Shown piece by piece: positions 1 to 8,548 of a DNA stretch of 64,000 nt; the first letter of the stretch is position 1, and each line of letters begins with the position of its first letter. The DNA comes from Bacteroidota bacterium. GTDB taxonomy: Bacteria; Bacteroidota; Bacteroidia; Flavobacteriales; Weeksellaceae. The DNA lies in assembly GCA_023423715.1 (NCBI GenBank), contig JAFAFC010000005.1, positions 62,001-126,000 of the forward strand, read 5' to 3'. The notes beneath the pieces were generated by a model. The model was not told the DNA's origin, did not search any database, and worked only from the letters and a program-made list of their open reading frames with translations. The position numbers and the translations under genes are program-made.

Positions 1-2215
1 TTGCTTCAACAGCATGCTCCATGTAATGCGCTAGTTCGGTTTGATTGTAAACAATCTCCATCGCACGTCCTCCAAGAACGTAACTTGGACGAACCAAAAC
101 CGGATATCCAATTTCATTTGCAATTGCAATCGCTTCTTCTTTTGAAGTTGAAGTTTTTCCTAAAGGCTGTGGAATTCCTAAGTCCTGAAGCGCTTTTTCG
201 AATTTATCTCTGTTCTCTGCTCTATCAAGATCCTCAAGTGAAGTTCCTAAGATTTGAACGCCATGTGAAGCTAATTTATCAGCCAAGTTAATTGCGGTTT
301 GCCCTCCGAACTGAACCACAACACCTTTTGGCTTTTCCAAATCGATGATGTTCATCACATCTTCTTCAGTCAATGGCTCGAAATAAAGTTTATCCGAAAT
401 TGAGAAGTCTGTAGAAACCGTTTCTGGATTAGAGTTGATGATAATTGCTTCATAACCCATTTCCTTAATCGCCCACACCGAATGTACTGTCGCGTAGTCA
501 AATTCTACACCTTGTCCGATTCGGATTGGTCCAGATCCTAAAACGATGATTTTCTCTTTATCTGTAACAACGCTTTCATTCTCCTCTTCATACGTTCCGT
601 AGAAGTACGGTGTTTCCGATTCAAATTCGGCAGCACACGTATCTACCATTTTATAAACTGGAATTACCCCGTTTTCTTTTCTGAATTGATACACTTCGCG
701 GTTAGAAACGCCCCACAAATATCCAATATTCACATCGGAGAATCCAAGTTTTTTAGCTTCTAATAGGACGTCTTTATTGAATTTATTTTCTTTAATCTTT
801 GTCTCGAAATCAATTAATTTTTTGATTTTCCAGATGAAGAATTTATCAATTTTACTCCATTCTACAATTTGTTCCCAATCGTATCCTCTTCGTAAAGCAT
901 CACCAATGATGAACAATCTTTCGTCATCACATACGCGAATTCTTCTTTCGATTTCCTCGTCAGTAAGCGCTTCAGCTTGCTTCTTCTTTAAACCAAGGTG
1001 ACGGATTCCGGTTTCTAGTGAACGAATTGCTTTTTGAAGTGATTCTTCAAAATTTCTTCCGATTGCCATTACTTCACCAGTCGCTTTCATCTGTGTTGAA
1101 AGACGTCTATCAGCCGTTTCAAACTTATCGAATGGGAATCTTGGGAATTTCGTTACAACATAATCCAAAGCTGGCTCGAAACACGCGTACGTCTTTCCAG
1201 TAACTGGATTCATGATTTCGTCAAGCGTTAAACCAACAGCAATTTTCGCAGCAATTTTCGCAATTGGATATCCCGTTGCTTTCGATGCTAATGCTGATGA
1301 ACGCGAAACTCTTGGATTAACCTCGATAATATAATATTCAAATGAATGCGGATCTAAAGCCAATTGAACGTTACAACCGCCTTCAATTCCCAAGGCTCGG
1401 ATGATTTTCAGCGAAGCGTTTCTCAACAATTGATACTCTCTATCCGACAGTGTTTGTGAAGGTGCGACAACGATAGAATCTCCTGTGTGAACTCCCACCG
1501 GATCGATGTTTTCCATATTACAAACCACAATGGCGTTGTCGTTGGAATCTCGCATTACTTCGTATTCAATCTCTTTGAAACCAGCAATTGATTTCTCAAT
1601 CAGACACTGTGTTACAGGAGAATATTTCAACCCTAATTCGGTGATTTCTTTTAGTTCAGCTTCGGTAGCAGCGATTCCACCTCCAGTTCCTCCCATCGTA
1701 AACGCAGGACGAACGATCACTGGATATCCAATAGAATCAGCAAATTTCAAAGCTCCTTCAACCGTTGTAACGATATCCGATTCTGGAACAGGCTCGTTTA
1801 ATTCGCGCATTAATTCGCGGAACAAATCTCTATCTTCGGCTCTGTTAATCGCGGAAAGTTTCGTTCCTAGAACTTCTACTTTACATTCTTCAAGAATTCC
1901 AGAATTTTCTAGGGCTACCGCCATATTCAGACCTGTTTGTCCACCTAAAGTTGGCAACAAAGCGTCTGGACGTTCTTTTCTAATAATTCGCGATACGAAT
2001 TCTAAAGAAATAGGTTCAATATATACTTTATCTGCAATTTCAACATCTGTCATAATGGTTGCAGGATTCGAGTTGATTAGGATAACTTTGTAGCCTTCTT
2101 CTTTCAACGAAAGACAAGCTTGAGTTCCTGAGTAATCAAATTCTGCTGCTTGGCCAATGATAATTGGACCTGAACCGATTACTAAAATTGTTTTTATATC
2201 TGTGCGTTTTGCCAT
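1..2215 (-). CDS. carB: Carbamoyl-phosphate synthase large subunit, 3' part outside window
   Basis: Makes carbamoyl phosphate from ammonia (delivered by CarA), bicarbonate and 2 ATP, for pyrimidine and arginine synthesis. I translated the minus strand from the ATG at 2215: it opens MAKRTDIKTILVIGSGPIII and stays open to position 1, giving about 738 of the usual 1070-1080 residues. The first ATP-grasp unit is complete (VRPAFTMGGTGGG, EVNPRVSRSSALASKATGYP), and the second begins at IIVLGSGPIRIGQGVEFDY and reaches GYPVLVRPSYVLGGRAMEIV. The allosteric and second-half segments lie beyond the edge. It starts 2 nt after the carA stop, so it is the last visible gene of pyrB-carA-carB and probably translationally coupled. 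The identification is secure; only the missing 3' end is unknown. Confidence 0.97.
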   Translation of the reverse strand, partial: MAKRTDIKTILVIGSGPIIIGQAAEFDYSGTQACLSLKEEGYKVILINSNPATIMTDVEIADKVYIEPISLEFVSRIIRKERPDALLPTLGGQTGLNMAVALENSGILEECKVEVLGTKLSAINRAEDRDLFRELMRELNEPVPESDIVTTVEGALKFADSIGYPVIVRPAFTMGGTGGGIAATEAELKEITELGLKYSPVTQCLIEKSIAGFKEIEYEVMRDSNDNAIVVCNMENIDPVGVHTGDSIVVAPSQTLSDREYQLLRNASLKIIRALGIEGGCNVQLALDPHSFEYYIIEVNPRVSRSSALASKATGYPIAKIAAKIAVGLTLDEIMNPVTGKTYACFEPALDYVVTKFPRFPFDKFETADRRLSTQMKATGEVMAIGRNFEESLQKAIRSLETGIRHLGLKKKQAEALTDEEIERRIRVCDDERLFIIGDALRRGYDWEQIVEWSKIDKFFIWKIKKLIDFETKIKENKFNKDVLLEAKKLGFSDVNIGYLWGVSNREVYQFRKENGVIPVYKMVDTCAAEFESETPYFYGTYEEENESVVTDKEKIIVLGSGPIRIGQGVEFDYATVHSVWAIKEMGYEAIIINSNPETVSTDFSISDKLYFEPLTEEDVMNIIDLEKPKGVVVQFGGQTAINLADKLASHGVQILGTSLEDLDRAENRDKFEKALQDLGIPQPLGKTSTSKEEAIAIANEIGYPVLVRPSYVLGGRAMEIVYNQTELAHYMEHAVEA

Positions 2216-2217
2216 TT

Positions 2218-3297
2218 TTACTTTTTCTTTTTGAAGTTTTCCATCAACTCAATAAACTCATCGAATAAATAATTCGCATCTTCTGGACCTGGGCTCGCTT
2301 CTGGATGGTATTGTACCGAAAACACTGGGTGAATCTTATGTTTAACCCCTTCATTTGTTCGGTCATTCAAGGCAATGTGCGTTTCAACCAAATCTGTATT
2401 TTTCAAGGATTCTTGATCAACCGCATAACCGTGATTCTGCGATGTAATGGCTACTTTATTCTTTTCTAAATCCAATACCGGGTGATTCCCACCTCTATGT
2501 CCGAATTTTAGTTTAAACGTTTTCGCACCACAAGCTAAAGCAATTAATTGATGTCCTAAACAAATTCCGAAAATTGGAACTTTTCCTATCAATTGTCTGA
2601 TTGTTTCATGAATATGTGGAACATCTTCCGGGTCTCCAGGACCGTTAGAAAGCATGATTCCGTCCGGATCCATCAGCAAAATATCTTCCGCACTGGTATC
2701 TTGTGAAACAACGATGATATCGCAGTTTCGCATAGATAATTCGCGGATAATCCCGAGTTTAGAACCGAAATCCATTAAAACCACTTTAAAACCTCTACCA
2801 GGATTAGCAAAAGGCGTTTTTGTAGAAACTTCTTCAACTTGATTTATTGGGAACGTTGTACTGCTAAGTTCTGCAACAACCTTATTTTCATCTGCATCCG
2901 CATTAACAATTTTCCCTTTTACAACTCCTGAATTCCTTAGGATTCTCGTTAATTTACGTGTATCAATTCCTGAAATCCCTGAAAGTTTCTTTTTCTGAAA
3001 CAATTCATCAAGGGTCATTTGGGTTCTAAAATTAGATGGCAAATCACACAATTCCTTTACGATAAGACCTTTAATCGCAGGTTCGATACTTTCGTAATCG
3101 TCTCTATTGATCCCGTAATTCCCGATTAGTGGGTAGGTCATACAAACGATTTGTCCGCAATACGAAGGGTCGGAAATCAGTTCCTGATATCCCGTCATTC
3201 CCGTATTGAAAACAACTTCTCCGGCCGTATCTTGTTCCGCTCCAAAGCCTTCGCCATGAAATACTTCGCCAGATTCTAAAATTAATTTCTTTTTCAT
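2218..3297 (-). CDS. carA: Carbamoyl-phosphate synthase small (glutaminase) subunit
   Basis: Glutamine amidotransferase subunit that hydrolyses glutamine and channels ammonia to CarB. The N-terminal CPSase small domain (LESGEVFHGEGFG, FNTGMTGYQE, DPSYCGQIV) is followed by a class I GATase domain with the nucleophile in FGICLGHQL (Cys246 counted from the chosen start) and the His/Glu pair in YHPEASPGP (331/333). An ATG lies five codons upstream at 3312. I prefer 3297 because the protein then opens MKKKLILESG, as family members do; the difference is only five residues. The length, 359 aa, is normal. The gene lies between pyrB (46 nt upstream) and carB (2 nt downstream) and has no promoter of its own that I can see. 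Confidence 0.96.
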   Translation of the reverse strand: MKKKLILESGEVFHGEGFGAEQDTAGEVVFNTGMTGYQELISDPSYCGQIVCMTYPLIGNYGINRDDYESIEPAIKGLIVKELCDLPSNFRTQMTLDELFQKKKLSGISGIDTRKLTRILRNSGVVKGKIVNADADENKVVAELSSTTFPINQVEEVSTKTPFANPGRGFKVVLMDFGSKLGIIRELSMRNCDIIVVSQDTSAEDILLMDPDGIMLSNGPGDPEDVPHIHETIRQLIGKVPIFGICLGHQLIALACGAKTFKLKFGHRGGNHPVLDLEKNKVAITSQNHGYAVDQESLKNTDLVETHIALNDRTNEGVKHKIHPVFSVQYHPEASPGPEDANYLFDEFIELMENFKKKK

Positions 3298-3343
3298 TCT
3301 ACTTTTTATCATTTTGCTTGCGTTGCTGCAACGCTTTTTCTTT

Positions 3344-4243
3344 TTATTTTACTTCACTAAAGGTGTACCCTTGCTTCTCCAAAAGGTGTTTAATAATCGC
3401 CATTCTTGCATAAACGCCGTTTTCCATTTGCTTGAAAATACGGGAACGCTTTCCTTCTACTAGGTCGCTATCAATTTCCACTCCTCTATTAATTGGTGCG
3501 GGATGCATGATGATTGCTCCTTCTTTCATCATTTGCTCTCTTTCCTTTGTCAATCCATATCTTCTGTGATACGATTCTAGAGAGAGATCCATTTTATCTT
3601 CATGTCTCTCATGTTGAATTCTCAACAAAATCAAAACATCAACTTCTTTTACCAAATTATCTAATTGCAAGAACGTTCCGTTAATAATTGTTCCTTCATC
3701 AAACCAAGCTGATGGTCCCGAAAAATAGACTTTCGCTCCAAGTTTTCTTAATGCTTCTGCGTCAGATTTTGCAACACGGCTGTGTTTTACATCACCAACA
3801 ATTCCTACTTTCAATCCTTCGAACTTTCCAAACTCTTGATAAATCGTCAAAAGATCAAGCATACATTGCGATGGATGGTTTCCTTTTCCATCTCCTGCGT
3901 TGATTATTGGAATTTTAATCGTATCTAATTCTTTATAATAAGCATCTTGAATGTGACGAATCACAACTAAATTCACCCCAATCGATTCTAAAGTGCGTAC
4001 CGTGTCATAAAGACTTTCTCCTTTACTAATAGAACTTGTCGAAGCTTCGAACGGAATTACGGATAAACCTAGTTTTCGTTCCGCTACTTCAAAACTTGTT
4101 TTGGTACGTGTGGAGTTTTCAAAAAATAAATTAGCAGCAAACAATTCTTGGTCTGCTTTCACTGTTTTTCCTTCGGCAAATTGAGTCGCATCTTGAAGGA
4201 GTTTTTCAATGGTACTTACTGTTAATTCGGCAGTTGTAAACAT
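3344..4243 (-). CDS. pyrB: Aspartate carbamoyltransferase catalytic subunit
   Basis: Condenses carbamoyl phosphate with aspartate in the first committed step of UMP synthesis. Visible signatures are FENSTRTKTSFE (carbamoyl-phosphate loop, about residues 40-52), GDVKHSRVAKS and HPAPINRGVEID. The length of 299 aa is close to the usual 305-310. No pyrI regulatory subunit or pyrR is present next to it, so control must act elsewhere; the 5' leader (separate entries) carries a terminator that could attenuate the operon. It heads pyrB-carA-carB, so one promoter would make both carbamoyl phosphate and its first pyrimidine consumer. The start is the first ATG after the leader terminator, 12 nt beyond the leader ORF stop. 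Confidence 0.96.
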   Translation of the reverse strand: MFTTAELTVSTIEKLLQDATQFAEGKTVKADQELFAANLFFENSTRTKTSFEVAERKLGLSVIPFEASTSSISKGESLYDTVRTLESIGVNLVVIRHIQDAYYKELDTIKIPIINAGDGKGNHPSQCMLDLLTIYQEFGKFEGLKVGIVGDVKHSRVAKSDAEALRKLGAKVYFSGPSAWFDEGTIINGTFLQLDNLVKEVDVLILLRIQHERHEDKMDLSLESYHRRYGLTKEREQMMKEGAIIMHPAPINRGVEIDSDLVEGKRSRIFKQMENGVYARMAIIKHLLEKQGYTFSEVK

Positions 4244-4255
4244 AGCTTTTTCGTT

Positions 4256-4360
4256 TTATGCAAAAAAAAACGAAGCCCAAAAAAAAGCTTCGTTATTAAA
4301 ATTATCGTTTTCGGCAGCATTGCCTATGAAAATATCGTCAAAAAATACTTCCGTGTTCAT
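4256..4360 (-). CDS. Putative 34-residue leader peptide of pyrB-carAB
   Basis: A 35-codon ORF (34 residues plus TAA) starting at the first ATG after the predicted promoter. It begins MNTEVFFDD and ends EAFFWASFFFA, with its last third read through the stem, loop and U-tail of the leader terminator. The Phe codons are all UUU where the U-tracts fall, so T-rich DNA rather than protein function probably shapes them. The ATG sits only about 6 nt below the -7 element, so the message would be almost leaderless. In E. coli pyrBI a 44-codon leader peptide also spans the attenuator. That it is translated is inference; no Shine-Dalgarno sequence is visible. Confidence 0.55.
   Translation of the reverse strand: MNTEVFFDDIFIGNAAENDNFNNEAFFWASFFFA
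4262..4294 (-). terminator. Intrinsic terminator (attenuator) in the pyrB leader
   Basis: Read on the minus strand: AACGAAGC, a 10-nt loop of eight U and two G, then GCUUCGUU and a U-run (nine U in all from 4270 to 4262). The 8-bp stem is perfect. It lies between the predicted promoter and pyrB and no gene ends here, so it would abort transcription of pyrB-carAB unless disrupted. The eight-U loop would be a pause site sensitive to UTP. Both are features of UTP-sensing attenuation known from enterobacterial pyrBI. Confidence 0.75.
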
Positions 4361-4366
4361 TAGGTG

Positions 4367-4374
4367 CAAAGATA
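4367..4374 (-). promoter_or_regulatory. -7 element of the pyrB operon promoter
   Basis: TATCTTTG on the minus strand matches the Bacteroidota -7 consensus TAnnTTTG exactly. Transcription would start near 4361, essentially at the leader ATG. No good -33 TTTG is visible. Confidence 0.6.
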
Positions 4375-4443
4375 TAACTTTCTATAAAAACTACCTAATA
4401 AGATTTTTCATAATTTTCGTTAAATACTTTTGCTAATTTATTA

Positions 4444-4451
4444 TATATTTG
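4444..4451 (+). promoter_or_regulatory. -7 element upstream of the InsA-like gene
   Basis: TATATTTG, an exact TAnnTTTG match 18 nt before the ATG at 4470. It is divergent from the pyrB promoter about 70 bp away. Confidence 0.5.
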
Positions 4452-4469
4452 CTTAATTAGTATATATTT

Positions 4470-4886
4470 ATGCAAAACTCTTGCCCTAAATGCCAAAACA
4501 ACGAGGTTGTAAAAGCTGGAATTATTAATGAAAGACAGCGTTATCATTGCAAAAACTGTAAATATTATTTTACTGTAAAAAAATTAGGTAAGCAAATAGA
4601 TGACTATTTTGTTACCAAAGCTTTACAACTGTATTTGGAAGGTTTAAGTTTTCGCGAAATTGAGCGAATTATCGGGGTTTCACACGTTACTATAAGTTCA
4701 TGGATCAAGAAATACAACATCAAACGTCCACCACTTTCAGAATTTCATACGTCGTATAAAGTTTTCAAACAAAATGAATTAATCGAGTTCATGCAAAATG
4801 AAAACAACATTAAAGGAAGTGGCTTAATCATTACTGAATTTGGCGATAAGTATATGATGATTAAGTGGGAACGTTTTAAAAAATAA
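4470..4886 (+). CDS. InsA-like zinc-ribbon/helix-turn-helix protein (probably domesticated)
   Basis: A 138-residue protein with the N-terminal half of an IS1-type InsA: a four-Cys zinc ribbon (C5-x2-C8 and C27-x2-C30) followed by a helix-turn-helix around residues 48-75 (SFREIERIIGVSHVTISSWI). InsA binds IS ends and represses transposition. Here there is no second ORF with a DDE catalytic domain and I see no terminal inverted repeats, so this is not an intact IS. The last 45 residues (EFMQNENNIKGSGLIITEFGD) do not look like InsB. It has its own promoter and precedes the acetate/propionate uptake genes in the same orientation, so a role as a DNA-binding regulator of that cluster is possible but unproven. 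Confidence 0.7.
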   Translation: MQNSCPKCQNNEVVKAGIINERQRYHCKNCKYYFTVKKLGKQIDDYFVTKALQLYLEGLSFREIERIIGVSHVTISSWIKKYNIKRPPLSEFHTSYKVFKQNELIEFMQNENNIKGSGLIITEFGDKYMMIKWERFKK

Positions 4887-4998
4887 AATTAAACTTTCAA
4901 AACGATAGTATTACCATAAATATATATTAAATTTTATTCATCTGAATTTTAATTTCAATTTAGGGAACACAAAAATCACCTAGAAAAATTAAGAATCA

Positions 4999-6312
4999 AT
5001 GAAAAAATATCTCATTTACGTAGGAATTCTATCATTATCATTTTCTAATATTCTGCACGCTCAAGAAGTAAGCAACGAAGAACTTTTAAAGAGAATAGAG
5101 GCATTAGAAGCTGAAAAAGCAAAACCCAAGGAATGGGATATTTCTTTGTATGGATGGGTTCGCAGTGATTATATATTTGATTCTCGTCAATCGGCTTACG
5201 TCCGAGAGTATAATCTCAACCTCTACCCTTTAGATGAAAAACTTGATGCTAATGGTGATGATATCAATGCAGCTGGTGGTAGCAACTTCCTTTCAATTAC
5301 CTCTCGAGTTGGTGTAAAATTTCGTGGCCCTAATGTTTGGGGCGCAAAAGCAAGTGGTTTTATTGAAGGAGATTTTTTTGGAAATACAGAGCTTAACAAA
5401 ACAACTTCAGGTTCTGGAAGTATCGGATTGTTCCGATTACGACATGCGGTTGCAACCTTAGAATGGGAGAAAACGGCCGTAAGTTTTGGACAAACGTGGT
5501 ATCCATCCTTCATTCCTGAAGTATATCCAGGAGTCGCAAATTTCAACACGGGAATCCTTTTCAATCCCTTCGGATGGGCTGGTCAAGTGAAAATAACCCA
5601 AAAACTAACTCCGGAATTATCAGTAACCGCCGTTGCCTATAAAGATCGAGAATTTCAAGCAGCAAATGCAACTGGAGCGTCTCCTAATAGTGCGACATTC
5701 AACTCTTCAATTCCGACTTTGCATGCTCAACTTCAATACAAAAACAAAAATATAGTTGCCGGAATTGCAGCTGAATATCAGTCATTAAAACCCGTGATTG
5801 AATCAAACGCTTTGGTATCCGAAGAAAAAGTGAACTCAGCAAATTACTTAGCTTACTTTAAATATTCTAATGAGAAAATCATTGCAAAAGCCTATGGCAT
5901 AACCGGTGGAAACCTAAATCATTTAGTAATGTTAGGTGGTTTTGCTGGTTATACAGAAACCAATGGTCAGGAATCTTACAAACCGACCAAAACAACATCG
6001 GCTTGGATAGACATCGCCAGTGCCAACTCTAAAATTGCTCCTGGAGTTTTCTTCGGATTTACTAAAAATGGTGGTGTTGATGAAAATTTCAAAACCCTTT
6101 ACATCCGTGGCAATTCTGGAAATCGAATTGTTGATGAAGTATGGCGCGCTTCAGCACGAGTGGAGTTCAAACAAAACAAATTCAACATCGCACCAGAACT
6201 GGAATATACCGCAGCAAAATGGGGAGATACCAACGCCAAGGGACAAGCTGAAAACAACATCAAAAAGGTAGGAAATTTTCGTGGAATGGTTCGAGTGATG
6301 TATTCGTTCTAA
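4999..6312 (+). CDS. DcaP-like outer-membrane porin
   Basis: A 437-residue beta-barrel protein. The Sec signal peptide covers about residues 1-21 (cleavage after LHA). A short Glu/Lys-rich coiled-coil stretch follows (about 25-45, NEELLKRIEALEAEK), then a barrel that begins DISLYGWVRSDYIFDSRQS and ends on a terminal Phe (VRVMYSF), the usual outer-membrane sorting signal. The arrangement of a coiled coil followed by a barrel with GQTWYPSF resembles the DcaP family of trimeric porins, which pass small negatively charged solutes such as dicarboxylates. It is followed after 40 nt by an MHS transporter, so outer- and inner-membrane steps of carboxylate import are probably co-transcribed. The substrate is inferred only from context. 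Confidence 0.8.
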   Translation: MKKYLIYVGILSLSFSNILHAQEVSNEELLKRIEALEAEKAKPKEWDISLYGWVRSDYIFDSRQSAYVREYNLNLYPLDEKLDANGDDINAAGGSNFLSITSRVGVKFRGPNVWGAKASGFIEGDFFGNTELNKTTSGSGSIGLFRLRHAVATLEWEKTAVSFGQTWYPSFIPEVYPGVANFNTGILFNPFGWAGQVKITQKLTPELSVTAVAYKDREFQAANATGASPNSATFNSSIPTLHAQLQYKNKNIVAGIAAEYQSLKPVIESNALVSEEKVNSANYLAYFKYSNEKIIAKAYGITGGNLNHLVMLGGFAGYTETNGQESYKPTKTTSAWIDIASANSKIAPGVFFGFTKNGGVDENFKTLYIRGNSGNRIVDEVWRASARVEFKQNKFNIAPELEYTAAKWGDTNAKGQAENNIKKVGNFRGMVRVMYSF

Positions 6313-6352
6313 GAAAATCCTAAATCCAAATAAACCAAAAAAATCAAATAAT

Positions 6353-7936
6353 ATGAGTCAAGAAAACTACTCTTCTGAAGCGGAGTTACCCATTTCAGAA
6401 AAGCAAAAAAACAGAACCATTTGGGGCGTGATTATGGCGTCTTCATTGGGAACCCTTATTGAATGGTATGATTTCTATATTTTCGGAAGTCTCGCCATTG
6501 TTCTATCAACCAAATTTTTCCCAGCAGACAATCCTACTGCCGCATTTTTATCAACATTAGCAACTTTTGCTGCTGGGTTTGTTGTTCGTCCTTTCGGAGC
6601 CTTATTTTTCGGAAGATTAGGAGATATGATCGGGCGAAAATATACATTTTTGGTCACCCTAATCATCATGGGAGTTTCCACTTTCCTAATCGGCTGTACT
6701 CCATCGTATGAAACCATTGGTTATGCAGCTCCTGTTATCGTTTTAATCTTAAGATTATTACAAGGTTTAGCCTTAGGTGGTGAATACGGTGGTGCTGCGA
6801 CTTATGTTGCGGAATACGCTCAGCCCGGAAGGAGAGGTTATTGGACTTCATGGATTCAAACTACGGCAACAGCAGGTTTATTCATTTCACTTATCGTTAT
6901 TTTAGTTACAAAATCATCATTAACGGCTGAAGAATTTGATAGTTGGGGATGGAGAGTTCCATTTTGGATTTCTATATTAATGGTTGGTGTTTCGTACATC
7001 ATCAGACGAAATATGAAAGAATCTCCACTTTTTGCAAAAGCAAAAAAAGAAGGAAAAACATCAACAAATCCTTTAAAAGAATCCTTCGGAAACAAATTCA
7101 ATTTCAAATTTGTTCTATTAGCTTTATTTGGAGCAGTCATGGGACAAGGTGTCATTTGGTATACCGGTCAGTTTTACGCAATGAGTTTCATGCAGAAAAC
7201 CATGAACCTAGAATCCGCACAAGTGGACTCTTTAATGGCGCTTGCCCTCTTCTTAGGAACACCTTTCTTTGTTCTGTTCGGGTGGTTATCTGATAAAACC
7301 GGAAGAAAACCAATTATTCTTATCGGAATTTTGGTTGCCATTGTATCCTATCGTCCTATTTACGATAAAATGTATAAACTAGCCGATACTTCCCAAAAAA
7401 CGGTTCTTGCAAATGGAATTTCAGAAAAAAGAACAGCCGTTGCTCATGCGAAAATCGCTGGTGATAGTACAATTACGTTCCACCACGAAACGAAATACGA
7501 TGATGGATTTGTTGTGAAAAAGGACAGCATTGTTCATTTTTCACCTGCTGGTCCCGTAATGACAGATGGAAAAGTGGAAGCTCCAAAAGTAAACACAGCG
7601 ATAACTGTTGATCCAGACACGCGTTGGACATTAGTATTCCTCGTTTTCATCCAAGTCATTTTCGTCACTATGGTTTACGGACCGATCGCCGCTTTCTTGG
7701 TTGAAATGTTCCCTGTACGAATCCGATACACATCCATGTCACTACCATATCACATTGGTAATGGGGTTTTTGGAGGACTTTTACCTGCGGTTTCTACCTA
7801 TTTGGTTACTTCTGCAAAAACATCAGGACACTCGCAATGGTATCTGGAAGGGCTTTGGTATCCAATAATTGTTGGCGCAATATGTTTCATTATTGGTTTA
7901 ATCTATCTGAATGGAAAAGACAAAAATGTCGAATAA
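6353..7936 (+). CDS. MFS transporter of the metabolite:H+ symporter (MHS) family
   Basis: A 527-residue, 12-TM carrier. The N-terminal GTLIEWYDFYIFG and FGRLGDMIGRKYTFL motifs and RLLQGLALGGEYGGA are typical of MHS members (ProP, KgtP, ShiA, acetate/dicarboxylate carriers). Unusually, about 85 residues (roughly 335-420, SYRPIYDKMYKLADTS through PDTRWTL) separate two C-terminal helices; they are hydrophilic and look like an extra extramembrane domain. The neighbours (porin upstream, sensor kinase and acyl-CoA synthetases downstream) suggest a short-chain or dicarboxylic acid as substrate. Family assignment is firm and substrate open. Confidence 0.85.
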   Translation: MSQENYSSEAELPISEKQKNRTIWGVIMASSLGTLIEWYDFYIFGSLAIVLSTKFFPADNPTAAFLSTLATFAAGFVVRPFGALFFGRLGDMIGRKYTFLVTLIIMGVSTFLIGCTPSYETIGYAAPVIVLILRLLQGLALGGEYGGAATYVAEYAQPGRRGYWTSWIQTTATAGLFISLIVILVTKSSLTAEEFDSWGWRVPFWISILMVGVSYIIRRNMKESPLFAKAKKEGKTSTNPLKESFGNKFNFKFVLLALFGAVMGQGVIWYTGQFYAMSFMQKTMNLESAQVDSLMALALFLGTPFFVLFGWLSDKTGRKPIILIGILVAIVSYRPIYDKMYKLADTSQKTVLANGISEKRTAVAHAKIAGDSTITFHHETKYDDGFVVKKDSIVHFSPAGPVMTDGKVEAPKVNTAITVDPDTRWTLVFLVFIQVIFVTMVYGPIAAFLVEMFPVRIRYTSMSLPYHIGNGVFGGLLPAVSTYLVTSAKTSGHSQWYLEGLWYPIIVGAICFIIGLIYLNGKDKNVE

Positions 7937-7971
7937 TTAAACTCGAATATTCAACAAGAAAACAAGAAAAT

Positions 7972-8011
7972 CCTGAGAATTTTTTCTCATTCTAAATTTA
8001 AAATTCTCAGG
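7972..8011 (+). terminator. Intercistronic hairpin after the MHS transporter
   Basis: CCTGAGAATTTT at 7972-7983 and AAAATTCTCAGG at 8000-8011 form a perfect 12-bp stem with a 16-nt loop. No U-tract follows, so it may be a processing or stability element rather than a true terminator. Confidence 0.5.
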
Positions 8012-8053
8012 TTAAACAAACTTAAAATTAAGTAAATTTAAAAAGTTATTACA

Positions 8054-8281
8054 ATGGACAGTATTAAAAAAATATTAGGAATCGTTTGGATTCTTTTGGC
8101 AGCCGTAGTTCTGTACTTCGGACTAACAGAAATGGGTGTTCCAAAGCTAACTTCCGATCACCAAGAAGATAAAGTATTCGGAATTATCATTGTGTTTATC
8201 CTTTTACCCATCGTGGTTGGCGGTTTAGGGGTATTCGGTTGGTATGCGCTAAAAGGTGAATATTCTAAAGAGAATATGTAA
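8054..8281 (+). CDS. Small two-TM membrane protein (DUF6814-like)
   Basis: 75 residues with two hydrophobic helices (about 7-25 and 42-65) joined by a charged loop (TSDHQEDKVFG). I recall small proteins of this pattern (DUF6814) accompanying MFS carriers in Bacteroidota, and it lies 117 nt after one here. No function is known; a transporter accessory subunit is a guess from position. Confidence 0.65.
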   Translation: MDSIKKILGIVWILLAAVVLYFGLTEMGVPKLTSDHQEDKVFGIIIVFILLPIVVGGLGVFGWYALKGEYSKENM

Positions 8282-8353
8282 TTAAGTAGTAAAAAAATAA
8301 ATAAAATCAGATTCAAATTTGTAAAAATTAGATCTTGATTCTAAACAAGGAAC

Positions 8354-8548
8354 ATGAAAAAAAGGCATCAGCAAAAATTAGTAATTTTAAGTTTTCTCTT
8401 GTTGGTGCTTTTTAATGTTCCAATTTTATTTTTATTCAATTCCTCGGAATCGATTCTCGGATTGCCCGCCATATACGCATATATTTTTATCGTTTGGTTG
8501 GGTTCTAGTATAGCTTCGTATTTCGTTTTCAAAAAATTTGATGAGTAG
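8354..8548 (+). CDS. Small two-TM protein coupled to the symporter-kinase gene (DUF3311-like)
   Basis: 64 residues with helices at about 9-28 and 37-58. The stretch GLPAIYAYIFIVWLGSS resembles the second helix of DUF3311 proteins, which often precede sodium:solute symporters. Its stop (8546-8548) lies inside the next gene's first codons (ATGAGTAG), an overlap typical of translational coupling. It may be a small subunit or chaperone of the SSF domain encoded next. Confidence 0.7.
   Translation: MKKRHQQKLVILSFLLLVLFNVPILFLFNSSESILGLPAIYAYIFIVWLGSSIASYFVFKKFDE

Noticed and set aside
1..2093. Several plus-strand ORFs of 60-195 codons across 1-2100
   Set aside because: They are antisense shadows of carB, whose minus-strand reading is open through the whole interval and matches the enzyme motif for motif.
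4470..4886. Intact IS1-family insertion sequence
   Set aside because: No InsB/DDE frame, no terminal inverted repeats and no target duplication are visible.
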